Notes: generated by a model from the letters alone, not told the origin. Counted from the stretch's first letter, positions 26,204 to 33,684 are shown. The stretch is DNA of 42,411 nt from an uncultured Prevotellaceae bacterium (GCA_947307015.1 CAMZHV010000021.1:1-42411), one strand, 5' to 3'. Numbers and translations: made by a program.

Positions 26204-28081
26204 ATGAAAAGTACATTATTGTTGGCTCTCTCTTTGATGTCAATAACCGTGGGAGCCGAGGAAGAAACACTCATTGATTCGCTTCAGATTTCAGAGGTGG
26301 TCGTCACTGGAACGCGCAACGCCATTGATGTGCGCCATCTGCCGATGACGGTAAATGTAATCGGCCGCGAAACGCTCACAGAACAGTATCAGCCCAATGT
26401 TCTCTCAACCGTGATGCAGCAAGTGCCAGGCCTGATGGTCACCTCACGCGCGGTGATGGGCTACGGTGTCAGCGGCGGCGCTGCCGGGGGCATTAACTTG
26501 CGCGGTATTTCGGGTGGGGCTGGACAGCTGCTCGTACTCATCGACGGCCATCCGCAGTATCAGGGTATCTATGGTCACCCCATCGCCGATAGCTATCAGA
26601 CGATGATGGCAGAGCGTGTGGAAGTGCTACGCGGTCCTGCTTCGGTGCTTTATGGTTCTAACGCCATGGGAGGCGTGCTGAATATCGTCACTCGAAAGCC
26701 TGAAAGTCGCGATGAAATCGCAACAAACTTAACTTTCGGTGCAGGTAGCTATAACACCTTACAGGCCGAAGCTACGAATCAAATACACAAAAATAAGTTC
26801 AGCAGTACCATATCTGCTCAATATCAGGTTTCAGACAACCACCGACCACGCATGGGCTTCGAACAATATGGCGGTCATGTGAAGTTAGGCTATGACTTTT
26901 CTTCGCATTGGAACGCTTACATCGACGCGAATCTCACGCATTTCAATGCCTCCCATCCCGGTAGTGTAACATCTCCGCTTTTCGATGCTGACCAATGGAT
27001 AACTCGCGGCTGTTTCTCCGCAGCGGCAGAGAACCACTACGACCGCACAAGCGGTGCCGTGAGCGTCTATTCGAACTTGGGATGGCATAAGATTGACGAC
27101 GGCACTAGCGATCCCACCAAGCCTACACAACGCTACTTCCGTTCGAAAGATGCGCTGACAGGCATCTCTTTGTTTCAGAGCGCACGGCTATTTAAGGGTA
27201 ACCGCCTGACCTTTGGTTTTGACTATCAGCATATCTTCGGCGACGCTTACTACACATCAAAGGAAACAGGAGACGTACTTGATACGCCCAACAAGCAGAG
27301 CGGCAAGAGTCATCGCAACGAGGTGGCAGGATATGTTGACTTCCGTCAGGACATCGTACGGTGGCTAACCGTAGATGCAGGCTTGCGCCTCGACTACCAT
27401 AATATCACGGGGCTGGAGTGGATTCCGCAGGCGGGTATTGTTGTTCGCCCATGCACTACAGGTGAAATCAAGGCCATGGCCAGCAAAGGTTTCCGCAACC
27501 CGACCATGCGCGAGATGTACCTCTATCCTCCCTCGAACGAGGAGCTGGAGCCGGAACGCCTGTGGAACTACGAGCTGTCGTGGCGTCACCGCATCGGCGG
27601 CCTTACCTACGGTGCCAATCTCTTCTATATCAAGGGCGACAACATGATCCAAACACAGCCCGTCGATGGCAAGCCACGCAATGTGAACACGGGTGAGATA
27701 GAAAATTGGGGTGCCGAGTTAGAGGCTCAATGGCGCATCAACAGCCACTGGGCACTTTCTACGAATCATTCCTATTTGCACATGAAGAACAAAGTGCTGG
27801 CAGCACCCGAATACAAAGGCTTCTTAGGTGCTAACTTCTACTATAAGGGATGGACGGCTATTGCTGGCGTACAATACATCAACGGCCTCTACACCGCTGT
27901 AGGCGAAAACGAGACAAAAGAAAACTTCTGCCTCGTCAATGCTTCTGTTAGCTATGCCATCAACCGCTATATCACCCTTTGGGTTCGGGGCGAGAACTTG
28001 CTGGCACAGCGTTATGAGCTCGTTCTCGGTTATCCGATGCCCAAAGCCACGGCAATGGGAGGCATGAACGTAAGGTTCTAA
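26204..28081 (+). CDS. TonB-dependent receptor (BtuB/FepA-like)
   Basis: The 625-residue outer-membrane protein has a signal peptide (about 1-18) and a TonB box with start of plug (ISEVVVTGTRN). The plug domain is at about 40-165 (NVLSTVMQQVPGL, INLRGISGG, LLVLIDGHPQYQG, VEVLRGPASVLYGSNAMGGVLNIVTRK). A 22-strand barrel follows, ending in an aromatic residue (GMNVRF). It lacks the carboxypeptidase-like N-terminal extension of SusC-type receptors, so import of an iron chelate, haem, cobalamin or another metal complex is more likely than a glycan. The start at 26204 follows a good promoter. It is convergent with the DUF4248 gene, 22 bp away. Confidence 0.9.
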   Translation: MKSTLLLALSLMSITVGAEEETLIDSLQISEVVVTGTRNAIDVRHLPMTVNVIGRETLTEQYQPNVLSTVMQQVPGLMVTSRAVMGYGVSGGAAGGINLRGISGGAGQLLVLIDGHPQYQGIYGHPIADSYQTMMAERVEVLRGPASVLYGSNAMGGVLNIVTRKPESRDEIATNLTFGAGSYNTLQAEATNQIHKNKFSSTISAQYQVSDNHRPRMGFEQYGGHVKLGYDFSSHWNAYIDANLTHFNASHPGSVTSPLFDADQWITRGCFSAAAENHYDRTSGAVSVYSNLGWHKIDDGTSDPTKPTQRYFRSKDALTGISLFQSARLFKGNRLTFGFDYQHIFGDAYYTSKETGDVLDTPNKQSGKSHRNEVAGYVDFRQDIVRWLTVDAGLRLDYHNITGLEWIPQAGIVVRPCTTGEIKAMASKGFRNPTMREMYLYPPSNEELEPERLWNYELSWRHRIGGLTYGANLFYIKGDNMIQTQPVDGKPRNVNTGEIENWGAELEAQWRINSHWALSTNHSYLHMKNKVLAAPEYKGFLGANFYYKGWTAIAGVQYINGLYTAVGENETKENFCLVNASVSYAINRYITLWVRGENLLAQRYELVLGYPMPKATAMGGMNVRF

Positions 28082-28103
28082 AGCGCCACTTAGCGCGTGA
28101 GGC

Positions 28104-28415
28104 TCACGGCTCTCCAAGGTAGCTGACAATAATGCGGACCTGGAGAGACGTGAGCATTTTTTGCGTCTTGCGGTAGCCGGTGCGGTCAAGCGCTTCCACC
28201 AGCTCAGGGTTGTAATGTATCCATTGCATCAGGCGATTCACGGCACCCTGCGGCGTGAGGCAGGGAGCATACGCCATGCCCAGTTCCGACTTACTCATGG
28301 GGCGCACCACCCAAGACCCACCCCCGGCCCTGGCCTCACCCCCGGCCCCTCTCCCGTGGGAGAGGGGAGAAAGGGGAGGGGAGTAGCTGGCGCATTGTGT
28401 GTTGTACTCTTTCAT
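28104..28415 (-). CDS. DUF4248 family protein with an inserted repeat peptide
   Basis: The 103-residue product carries the DUF4248 pattern: MSKSELGMAYAP, then LTPQGAVNRLMQWIHYNPEL, ALDRTGYRKTQKMLTSLQVRIIVSYLGEP. This is a small helix-turn-helix-like Bacteroidales protein usually found near HU, smalltalk, amidase and VirE genes. Residues about 10-33 (SPPLSPLSHGRGAGGEARAG) are encoded by a palindromic repeat and are not part of the family. An internal ATG at the MSKSEL position could give a native-length protein without the repeat. A MITE-like element sits 25 bp upstream of the start codon. Confidence 0.75.
   Translation of the reverse strand: MKEYNTQCASYSPPLSPLSHGRGAGGEARAGGGSWVVRPMSKSELGMAYAPCLTPQGAVNRLMQWIHYNPELVEALDRTGYRKTQKMLTSLQVRIIVSYLGEP
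28314..28385. repeat. GC-rich palindromic repeat (copy 3), inside the DUF4248 gene
   Basis: The core is CCCCTCTCCCGTGGGAGAGG with flanks AGACCCACCCCCGGCC. It is an inverted, near-identical partner of the copy at 29871-29936 and is translated in the DUF4248 frame as LSHGRGAGGEARAGGG. Confidence 0.8.
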
Positions 28416-28439
28416 TGTCTTTTCAGCTTATTTAAGTTC
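28416..28439 (-). repeat. Detached fourth unit of the 23-bp leader repeat
   Basis: On the minus strand GAACTTAA (28439-28432) begins a 23-nt unit that ends one base before the DUF4248 start codon. It was separated from the other three units by the MITE insertion. Confidence 0.55.
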
Positions 28440-28440
28440 A

Positions 28441-28675
28441 TTCAAGTTTCGGAAGTGATGCCATAGGCATCTGATAGGGATAGCCAGCCATTTTAATGGC
28501 TGGTAACGTGTTCGTTAAGGGATGCGTGCCGTAGGTACGCGATAGGTTTTTTAAGGTCGCGTACCTAAAGGCACGCATTTTCATTGCCATTTGATACCAG
28601 CCATTTAAATGGCTGGCTAACCTTATTAAGCCCCGCTGGGGCTTTGTCTTCCATGGCATACTTGCGAAAGTTGAA
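28441..28675 (-). mobile_element. MITE-like element A (235 bp)
   Basis: The element has imperfect terminal inverted repeats of about 23 bp (TTCAAGTTTCGGAAGTGATG at one end; TTCAACTTTCGCAAGTATGC at the other). It is flanked on both sides by the 8-bp duplication TAAGTTCA (28433-28440 and 28676-28683). It encodes no transposase. It contains several short palindromes, including CCAGCCATTTAAATGGCTGG. Element B at 30849-31083 is identical by eye, in opposite orientation. Open frames within it are spurious. Confidence 0.85.
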
Positions 28676-28766
28676 TAAGTTCAGATTTATGTCGAATTTA
28701 AGTTCCATTTTATATGAGATTTAAGTTCAGATCAACATGAATTTTAAGTTCTAATTTATCTTCCTT
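28675..28766 (-). repeat. Tandem 23-bp repeats in the leader of DUF4248
   Basis: The octamer TTAAGTTC (plus strand) occurs at 28744, 28721 and 28698, and as TAAGTTC at 28676, with a spacing of exactly 23 bp. The rest of each unit is less conserved. In the direction of DUF4248 transcription the motif reads GAACTTAA. The array lies between the promoter (28776-28807) and the MITE. Confidence 0.75.
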
Positions 28767-28775
28767 ATTTCTCTG

Positions 28776-28807
28776 CAAAGATAGTGATTTTCTTTCAATT
28801 AACCAAA
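28776..28807 (-). promoter_or_regulatory. Canonical promoter of DUF4248
   Basis: On the minus strand TTTG (28804-28807) and TATCTTTG (28776-28783) are separated by 20 bp, the ideal spacing. The gene start is about 360 bp away, of which 235 bp is the inserted element; without it the leader would be about 125 nt. Confidence 0.75.
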
Positions 28808-28900
28808 CTTTTCCGCCACTTAATCCCATCGAATCACATGGCATCGTGACACTCTCCCCCTGACCCTTCTTCATCCCACAATTTAGGGTTGCGTATGTCG

Positions 28901-28908
28901 TACCTTTG
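28901..28908 (+). promoter_or_regulatory. -7 box of the HU-smalltalk-amidase transcript
   Basis: TACCTTTG followed by CATCG matches the -7 consensus. No good -33 TTTG is seen 20 bp upstream, so an activator may be needed. Confidence 0.55.
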
Positions 28909-28919
28909 CATCGTCAATC

Positions 28920-29007
28920 AGAAGTCCTATAGCTTCAGCCCAAAACCTTTAAGGTTTTTCGCTAAAAGCCTTATAGCTTTCGGACAAAACCCTTTAGGGG
29001 TTCAGAA
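28920..29007 (+). repeat. Four tandem 22-bp units, each a mini-hairpin
   Basis: Units begin at 28920, 28942, 28964 and 28986, exactly 22 bp apart. Each forms its own small stem: GAAG with CTTC; AAAACC with GGTTTT; AAAGC with GCTTT; AACCC with GGGTT. Sequence differs between units while pairing is kept. The array begins about 12 bp after the -7 box, so it is the start of the HU mRNA leader. Confidence 0.75.
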
Positions 29008-29165
29008 TCGATGTCAATGCGCAACGACATATTCCAATGTTCAACCCGGACTCCCACCCCCTGTTGCGAGTCCCTCCGGTAACATTCCCTGCAAACCAAG
29101 CTCCCCTCCCTAACAGGGGAGGGGTTGGGGGAGAGGCCGAGAGGTTAGGAGGGGGCTCTAATTTC
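29008..29165 (+). other. Remainder of the HU leader
   Basis: This segment carries no convincing gene. An open frame from 29037 runs into the HU gene, but its residues are not HU-like and part of it is the palindromic repeat at 29101-29160. Confidence 0.5.
29101..29160. repeat. GC-rich palindromic repeat (copy 4), HU leader
   Basis: The core CTCCCCTCCCTAACAGGGGA and the GGGGGAGAGGCCGAGAGG tail belong to the same family as the other copies. It ends 5 bp before the HU start codon, so it contributes the ribosome-binding region (GGAGGGGGC). Confidence 0.7.
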
Positions 29166-29630
29166 ATGAAGAAGATTCAGTACAGTACAGCCATGATGCT
29201 CAACCCCATGAAGCCCGAAGAGGCTCGCAAGGCTTACGCTAACCTCCAGCTGACGGGCAACGTCGACATCACCGAACTGGCCGACCACATCACAGAGCAC
29301 AACAGCGTGTTCTCCAAGGGCACCATCGTCGGCATCCTCACCGAGCTGGGCGTATGTATGCGCGAGCTCATCCTTCAGGGCTACAAGGTAGACCTGGGTG
29401 ACATCGGCACCTTCGCCCCCAGCATCAACTCCGAGGGCGCCAAGAGCCTCGATAGCTTCAGCGCCTCCAACATCAAGAACCTGGGCGTGAACTTCAACCC
29501 CGGCAAGGCCTTCGAGAGCCTGCGCCGCGACGCCGAGTTCGAGAAGACGTCTACCCGCAAGGCCCAGGCCGCTGCCCTCGCCGCTGAGATAGCGGGTCAG
29601 ACCAACGCCGACTGGGGCGAAGGGCAGTAA
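29166..29630 (+). CDS. HU-family DNA-binding protein (HU-HIG type)
   Basis: The 154-residue protein starts MKKIQYSTAMMLNPMKPEEARKAYA. It has the HU/IHF helical start (ITELADHITEHNSVFSKGTIVGILTELG), then the beta arm region (LGDIGTFAPSINSEGA) and an alanine-rich tail instead of a second HU copy. This is the Bacteroidales HU-like domain class fused to a short C-terminal extension. The start at 29166 fits the family; an upstream in-frame ATG at 29037 would add repeat-encoded residues. It should bind DNA as a dimer and is followed by smalltalk and amidase genes on the same strand. Confidence 0.88.
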   Translation: MKKIQYSTAMMLNPMKPEEARKAYANLQLTGNVDITELADHITEHNSVFSKGTIVGILTELGVCMRELILQGYKVDLGDIGTFAPSINSEGAKSLDSFSASNIKNLGVNFNPGKAFESLRRDAEFEKTSTRKAQAAALAAEIAGQTNADWGEGQ

Positions 29631-29667
29631 AAGCCCCCTGTAGCCCCCAAGGGGGGCGAAGGGTTGC
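29631..29667. repeat. GC-rich palindromic repeat (copy 5), degenerate
   Basis: AGCCCCCTGTAGCCCCCAAG followed by GGGGGCGAAGGGTT is a weaker relative directly after the HU stop codon; it may act as a hairpin 3' end. Confidence 0.5.
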
Positions 29668-29870
29668 CTCCAAGGAAAGAAAGCAATTATCAAATTAACA
29701 ATTAACCTAACAATTAAAAAATGACCCTATGAACCCTCATGCAGCGCCCACAACGCGCAGCTTTCCCTCACGTGCTTTTCACCGACTGCTTCGACAAGGA
29801 TAAACCTGTCTTGCATTCGTCGAGCACTGAGAAGGCAGCTTGACAATGATACTCAATCATTCTCTGCGCA

Positions 29871-29936
29871 GCCACCCCTCACTTTTCTCCCCTCTCCTAC
29901 AGGAGAGGGGCCGGGGGTGAGGCCGGGGGTGGGTCT
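29871..29936. repeat. GC-rich palindromic repeat (copy 6)
   Basis: CCCCTCTCCTACAGGAGAGG plus the tail GGGGGTGAGGCCGGGGGTGG is the inverted partner of copy 3. It ends 9 bp before the smalltalk start codon and probably supplies its upstream untranslated region. Confidence 0.8.
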
Positions 29937-29945
29937 TTAACTATT

Positions 29946-30068
29946 ATGAAAGAATCAACGAAGAAAACGTGGAAGCGCGTATTTGACATCATCGTCACCA
30001 TCCTCACAGCACTCGTCACATCGCTGACGACCACCAGCTGCATGACATCACTCACGTTTAGCGTTTAA
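29946..30068 (+). CDS. Smalltalk microprotein
   Basis: The 40-residue product has a basic N-terminus (MKESTKKTWKRVFD), one hydrophobic helix (IIVTILTALVTSL) and TTTSC, followed by a short tail. This is the form of the Bacteroidales 'smalltalk' proteins, which are found between HU and amidase genes. It is probably a small inner-membrane protein; the Cys after the hydrophobic stretch resembles a lipobox only weakly. Function is unknown. It is 20 bp upstream of the amidase gene. Confidence 0.8.
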   Translation: MKESTKKTWKRVFDIIVTILTALVTSLTTTSCMTSLTFSV

Positions 30069-30088
30069 CGATTAACGTTTAGAACCAG

Positions 30089-30568
30089 ATGCGAACAATC
30101 ACATTGATCATCATTCACTGCTCCGGCACACGTACCACACAGCAGTACAGCTTCCGCCAGTGCAAGGCCGACCACCTGAAGCGCGGGTGGAAGGATATAG
30201 GCTACCATTACTACATCACGCGCGACGGACAGGTGCATGAGGGCCGCCCCCTCTGGAAGGTCGGTGCCCACTGCAAGGACCACAACCAACACTCCATCGG
30301 CATCTGCTACGAGGGTGGCCTCGATGCTGCCGGCTATGCCTGCGACACCCGCACCAAGGCCCAGCGCTACAGTATGCGTGCCCTCTTAGAGCGCCTCACC
30401 GAACAGTTCCCCTCGGCCATCATCATGGGCCACCGCGACCTCTCACCCGACCTCGACGGCAACGGCCGCGTCGATCCCGACGAATGGCTCAAGCAATGCC
30501 CCTGCTTCGATGCCCTCCTCGACTACGGAGACCTCGAACCCTGTGGCCTCCTGGAAATGAACGATTGA
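30089..30568 (+). CDS. N-acetylmuramoyl-L-alanine amidase (amidase_2 family)
   Basis: The 159-residue protein contains the zinc-amidase fold: IIIHCSGT (ligand His10), GYHYYITRDGQVHEGRP, HNQHSIGICYEGG and GHRDLSPDLDGNG (ligand His near 115), with KQCPCFD near the end. It should cut the bond between the glycan strand and the stem peptide of peptidoglycan. No signal peptide is seen, as is usual for phage-type lysins and for the members of this HU/smalltalk cluster. A stem-loop overlaps its stop codon. Confidence 0.92.
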   Translation: MRTITLIIIHCSGTRTTQQYSFRQCKADHLKRGWKDIGYHYYITRDGQVHEGRPLWKVGAHCKDHNQHSIGICYEGGLDAAGYACDTRTKAQRYSMRALLERLTEQFPSAIIMGHRDLSPDLDGNGRVDPDEWLKQCPCFDALLDYGDLEPCGLLEMND

Positions 30569-30620
30569 TTATCGTTCATAACAGGAGGGGTGGCAATGAA
30601 GGAAACGATTGAGTATCGTT
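30560..30620 (+). repeat. Two near-identical stem-loops, 44 bp apart
   Basis: AACGATTGATTATCGTT (30560-30576) spans the amidase stop codon and AACGATTGAGTATCGTT (30604-30620) follows. Both are perfect 6-7 bp hairpins differing by one loop base. They could be 3' mRNA stabilisers or protein sites. Confidence 0.6.
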
Positions 30621-30768
30621 TTCGAAATTGACTTCACAGTGTTCGGCAAATACAAGATAAGTTTATCTTAATCGTAGTAGTTGACGTCAAACACGTGAGG
30701 AAGCACTCGGCTTGTGCAAGCAGAAGACGCTAAGTGCAAAGGGGGGAAACCTGTGTGAGGAATGAAGA

Positions 30769-30809
30769 AAACGCCATCACGAGCAATTGCTTGTGGTGGC
30801 GTTTGTTTT
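30769..30809 (+). terminator. Terminator of the HU-smalltalk-amidase transcript
   Basis: AACGCCATCAC pairs with GTGGTGGCGTT across 12 nt and is followed by TGTTTTG. It is the most terminator-like structure downstream of the amidase gene. Confidence 0.7.
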
Positions 30810-30848
30810 GTGTGCCATTACCCTTTATTCACCCCTCACAATAATTAA

Positions 30849-31083
30849 TTCAACTTTCGCAAGTATGCCATGGAAGACAAAGCCCCAGCGGGGCTTAATA
30901 AGGTTAGCCAGCCATTTAAATGGCTGGTATCAAATGGCAATGAAAATGCGTGCCTTTAGGTACGCGACCTTAAAAAACCTATCGCGTACCTACGGCACGC
31001 ATCCCTTAACGAACACGTTACCAGCCATTAAAATGGCTGGCTATCCCTATCAGATGCCTATGGCATCACTTCCGAAACTTGAA
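30849..31083 (+). mobile_element. MITE-like element B (235 bp)
   Basis: This is the reverse-complement copy of element A, identical by eye over its length. It has the same imperfect terminal inverted repeats. Flanks are TAATTAA (30842-30848 and 31084-31090), a 7-bp duplication, or 8 bp if one terminal base is shared. No transposase is encoded. Confidence 0.85.
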
Positions 31084-31176
31084 TAATTAACATTTGAGCC
31101 GATAGGATTCTATAAATATTTTTTTTTACGTTTCTAGGGTATATACACACCCTATTATTGCAAAAAAATAAAAGTT

Positions 31177-33132
31177 TTAAAAAGGTATCGGCTCTATCGG
31201 CTCTATCGGCTCAACTGGTGTTTCTGATGTTGCCGACTGAGCGCTCATCTTCCGCTCTGCGTTGATGCTATCTGCGCTCTTTTCCAGCACGATATACCCT
31301 CGCGTGCCGCGATTACTTGTCCGTGCCGACGTGTACCCCATCTTACGCAGCAACGCTCCGAGTTGTCGCACATCTAACGGCTTTCTTATGTTGCCGTAGA
31401 GCGTGAGTTTGGCGCTTATTTCTGCCACAGTGAGCAGCTGTGCGCCGTTGGTTTCTGGAGCACAGGGCGCGAAGTAGACGGGAAGGAGCTGCTGCTCGTT
31501 GGTCTCCACCATGAACTCATCGACGTGCGAGGCCACGGCGCGGATGTCGTCGAGCGAGAACCAGAAGTCGTAGCCCTGCTGCACCAGCGCCCACGCCTGG
31601 GCATACATCTGCGCGTAGGGCATGGGATGTGCGAAGGGCGAGGCGATGGCCGTCACGCGGAACGGCAGCCAGCGGCGGTTGCCCGTGGTGTCCGTCAGGA
31701 AGCGCTCCTTGTTGCCCGAGGCCACATAGCTCGCCACACGCAGGCGACGCTCCTTGGCGATGGCATACGCCGCACGCACGTTGATGTCCGATGCCGTGAT
31801 GAGCGACTTCAACGCATTCAGTTCCTGCTCGCTCATGCGGTCTATCTCGTCCATGTTAATCAGCCCGAACTCCGTGGCTCGCAATTGCTCGTCCTTATCC
31901 ACTGCCCGCGCCCCGCTCTGACGGCAGCGGTACTGCACCAGCTCCGGCGGCATGAGCGCGTCGAGCCATGTCGTCTTGTAGATGCCCTGCTCGCCGATGA
32001 GCACCAGCACCTGATGGTTCACCACCTCGTCACGCATCCACGACGCCACCATCGCCACGAACCACTTCTTGAAACATCTTTCCCACAGGAGACCCTCAGT
32101 CTTCACCATCCTCGCCACCTCGCCGATATGATCCTCCCCGTCCCACTCTGGCAGTGCCAGGATATACTCGCGCAGCGGGTTCACCTCCGGTACGATGCCC
32201 GAGTTAAGCACATGTTTGAAGTCGTGGAAGTTCAGGTTCAGCCCTAACGTCTTGCAGCACTCGATATACAGGTCGTTCATCCCCCGCTCCGTCAGCTCCT
32301 GCCACACTTCCCCATGGGTCTGCACTTTTCGGCTCAGCACATCGTACCGCAGCGGCTGTCCCTTGAGGAACTCCGCTATGCGTTCGGCCTTCGTCACGCC
32401 ATCGTCACCGCCGCCCCGCTTGCGTCGCTTACCCTTTCCTTTCCGCTTACCTTCCGTCACTGGCTCTCCATCCTGATCCACAGGATGCTCCATGTCCACA
32501 TGAAACACCACCGCATCGGGGTTGAAATAGGCATCGGGGTCGTAGTTGATGCACGAGAGATGTACGGGCGGCTCCAGCGCCTTGTCGTATGGCACGCCAG
32601 CCTTCTCGGCCAGATATATGTTGCCCTGACGGTAGCCTTGGACGTAGATGTCCTGATACGACCGTGCCTTCTTGCCCTCCGAGGGGTCGGGTGCGAGACG
32701 GAAGAACACGTGCAGGCCCTCGCCGCGCATACTCGTGTGTAAGAGCATCACCTCCGGCACCTCGCGCAATCGAGCCTTGACCGCTTCGACCTCGGCGGCG
32801 GGTATGTGGTCGAAGTCCGCCTGACAGAAGCCCGTGTAGCTCGTGACCAGCTCCAGCTTGCGTTGGTTGTCGCTGCAGTGGCAGGCCGGCATGATACCCG
32901 GGAACCACGTTGACTTCATGCGCTTCACCTCCTTCTCGCGTCGCCGTCGCTCCTCGTCCGGCAGCTCATCGAGACCCGCAGACATCGTCCGCACAGCCTC
33001 TGTCTTTGACCGCAACGCCTCGCTGCGGACCATCTCATATACTTCCTGCCACGTCACTTCGCGGCACTGCCTCGTCAGACAGTTGTCATACATTGTCACG
33101 GATTGCTTTTCCATGCTTTTTGATACTTCCAT
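31177..33132 (-). CDS. VirE-type protein: primase-like N-terminus plus P-loop ATPase
   Basis: The 651-residue protein has an N-terminal BT4734/VirE_N-like region (about 30-220, with GFCQADFDHIPA, LHTSMRGEGLHVFFRL and PPVHLSCINYDPDAYFNPDA), which resembles an archaeo-eukaryotic primase fold. A VirE ATPase domain follows: Walker A GEQGIYKTTW (about 378-387), Walker B FGLINMDEID (about 422-431), then VASGNKERFLTDTTGNRRW (about 466-485) with the arginine finger. The C-terminus ends in a short EPIEPIEPI repeat. Such proteins are replication-like helicase/primases of mobile elements; here no integrase or relaxase is adjacent. A minus-strand -7 box (TACTTTTG) lies just upstream. Confidence 0.88.
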   Translation of the reverse strand: MEVSKSMEKQSVTMYDNCLTRQCREVTWQEVYEMVRSEALRSKTEAVRTMSAGLDELPDEERRRREKEVKRMKSTWFPGIMPACHCSDNQRKLELVTSYTGFCQADFDHIPAAEVEAVKARLREVPEVMLLHTSMRGEGLHVFFRLAPDPSEGKKARSYQDIYVQGYRQGNIYLAEKAGVPYDKALEPPVHLSCINYDPDAYFNPDAVVFHVDMEHPVDQDGEPVTEGKRKGKGKRRKRGGGDDGVTKAERIAEFLKGQPLRYDVLSRKVQTHGEVWQELTERGMNDLYIECCKTLGLNLNFHDFKHVLNSGIVPEVNPLREYILALPEWDGEDHIGEVARMVKTEGLLWERCFKKWFVAMVASWMRDEVVNHQVLVLIGEQGIYKTTWLDALMPPELVQYRCRQSGARAVDKDEQLRATEFGLINMDEIDRMSEQELNALKSLITASDINVRAAYAIAKERRLRVASYVASGNKERFLTDTTGNRRWLPFRVTAIASPFAHPMPYAQMYAQAWALVQQGYDFWFSLDDIRAVASHVDEFMVETNEQQLLPVYFAPCAPETNGAQLLTVAEISAKLTLYGNIRKPLDVRQLGALLRKMGYTSARTSNRGTRGYIVLEKSADSINAERKMSAQSATSETPVEPIEPIEPIPF

Positions 33133-33158
33133 AATAATGATGTTTGGTCAATCGGCGA

Positions 33159-33166
33159 CAAAAGTA
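33159..33166 (-). promoter_or_regulatory. -7 box of the VirE-type gene
   Basis: On the minus strand TACTTTTG matches the -7 consensus 26 bp upstream of the start codon. A TTTG further upstream is spaced too closely (11 bp) for a normal -33. Confidence 0.5.
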
Positions 33167-33219
33167 TGAAGATATCACAAACTTTACAAGATGTTTCATA
33201 ATCAAAAAGTCAATCACTT

Positions 33220-33684
33220 TTAATCATATTTGCGATTCATCGCATAACGGAGGCTGCTTTTGATGGTATGTGGGTTCTTTCCAAGGTTAGTGTGGTTCAT
33301 GATGAAGCGTATAAAGTCTGCCTGCGTCACATTCAGGCATACCTGTATCTCATTAAAAAGACAAAAGACGGCCACCCGTTCCCGTCCTTTCTCCTTGAAT
33401 TCGTAGATCTTCCCGTTCCAGTTTTGTTCAATCATGCTGATCAGTTTTGACAACCGCTCCCGTTTCTTCGGTCGCACGTTTGCCAGCAGCCAGACCTTGG
33501 CCTCCGCTACAGTTTCTTCGCCATCCTCTTCTTTTAGCCCATACGCTTCCAAAATCTCCTCCATATTTCTCACCCGTCGTTCCAACAGCTCCCTTGACCA
33601 TTGTTCCGCCTCCAGCTTAGCTTCAAGCTGATACAGTCGTTCCTCGAATTCGTTAGGGTTATCTGCTGAGGGATGAATGGGCAT
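33220..33684 (-). CDS. Hypothetical coiled-coil protein with a C-terminal helical domain
   Basis: The 154-residue protein has a long N-terminal coiled coil (about 12-48, FEERLYQLEAKLEAEQ then LLERRVRNMEEIL). A helical domain follows, with VRPKKRERLSKLISMIEQN. The C-terminal segment (VTQADFIRFIMNHTNLGKNPHTIKSSL) looks like a winged-helix or recombination-accessory fold. No named family is recognised. It is divergent from the structured RNA/88-residue gene and next to the VirE-type gene on the same strand, so it probably belongs to the same accessory region. A DNA-binding regulator is a guess. Confidence 0.7.
   Translation of the reverse strand: MPIHPSADNPNEFEERLYQLEAKLEAEQWSRELLERRVRNMEEILEAYGLKEEDGEETVAEAKVWLLANVRPKKRERLSKLISMIEQNWNGKIYEFKEKGRERVAVFCLFNEIQVCLNVTQADFIRFIMNHTNLGKNPHTIKSSLRYAMNRKYD

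Larger units (their letters stand above)
29631..29945 (+). other. Spacer between HU and smalltalk with two repeat copies
   Basis: It holds a degenerate palindromic repeat (29631-29667), an AT-rich AATTAACAATTAAC-type stretch and a second repeat (29871-29936). A 24-codon frame starting near 29728 (MNPHAAPTT) exists, without evidence that it is translated. Confidence 0.45.

Noticed and set aside
28675..29007. Possible CRISPR array (regular short repeats)
   Set aside because: The repeats are 22-23 bp with no unique spacers, are degenerate, and there are no cas genes; they are tandem leader repeats.
29037..29165. N-terminal extension of the HU gene from 29037
   Set aside because: The additional 43 residues are derived from leader and palindromic repeat sequence and are not HU-like; the start at 29166 fits the family.
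30849..31083. Open frames reading MPWKTKPQRG-type peptides in both 235-bp elements
   Set aside because: The frames lie wholly within the palindrome-rich element, and the same peptide occurs in both copies only because the DNA is identical. They are unlikely to be genes.
31177..31215. Tandem ATCGGCTCT repeat at the end of the VirE-type gene as a phase-variation tract
   Set aside because: There are only about three copies, at the very end of the gene; the unit length is a multiple of three, so a change would not shift the frame.
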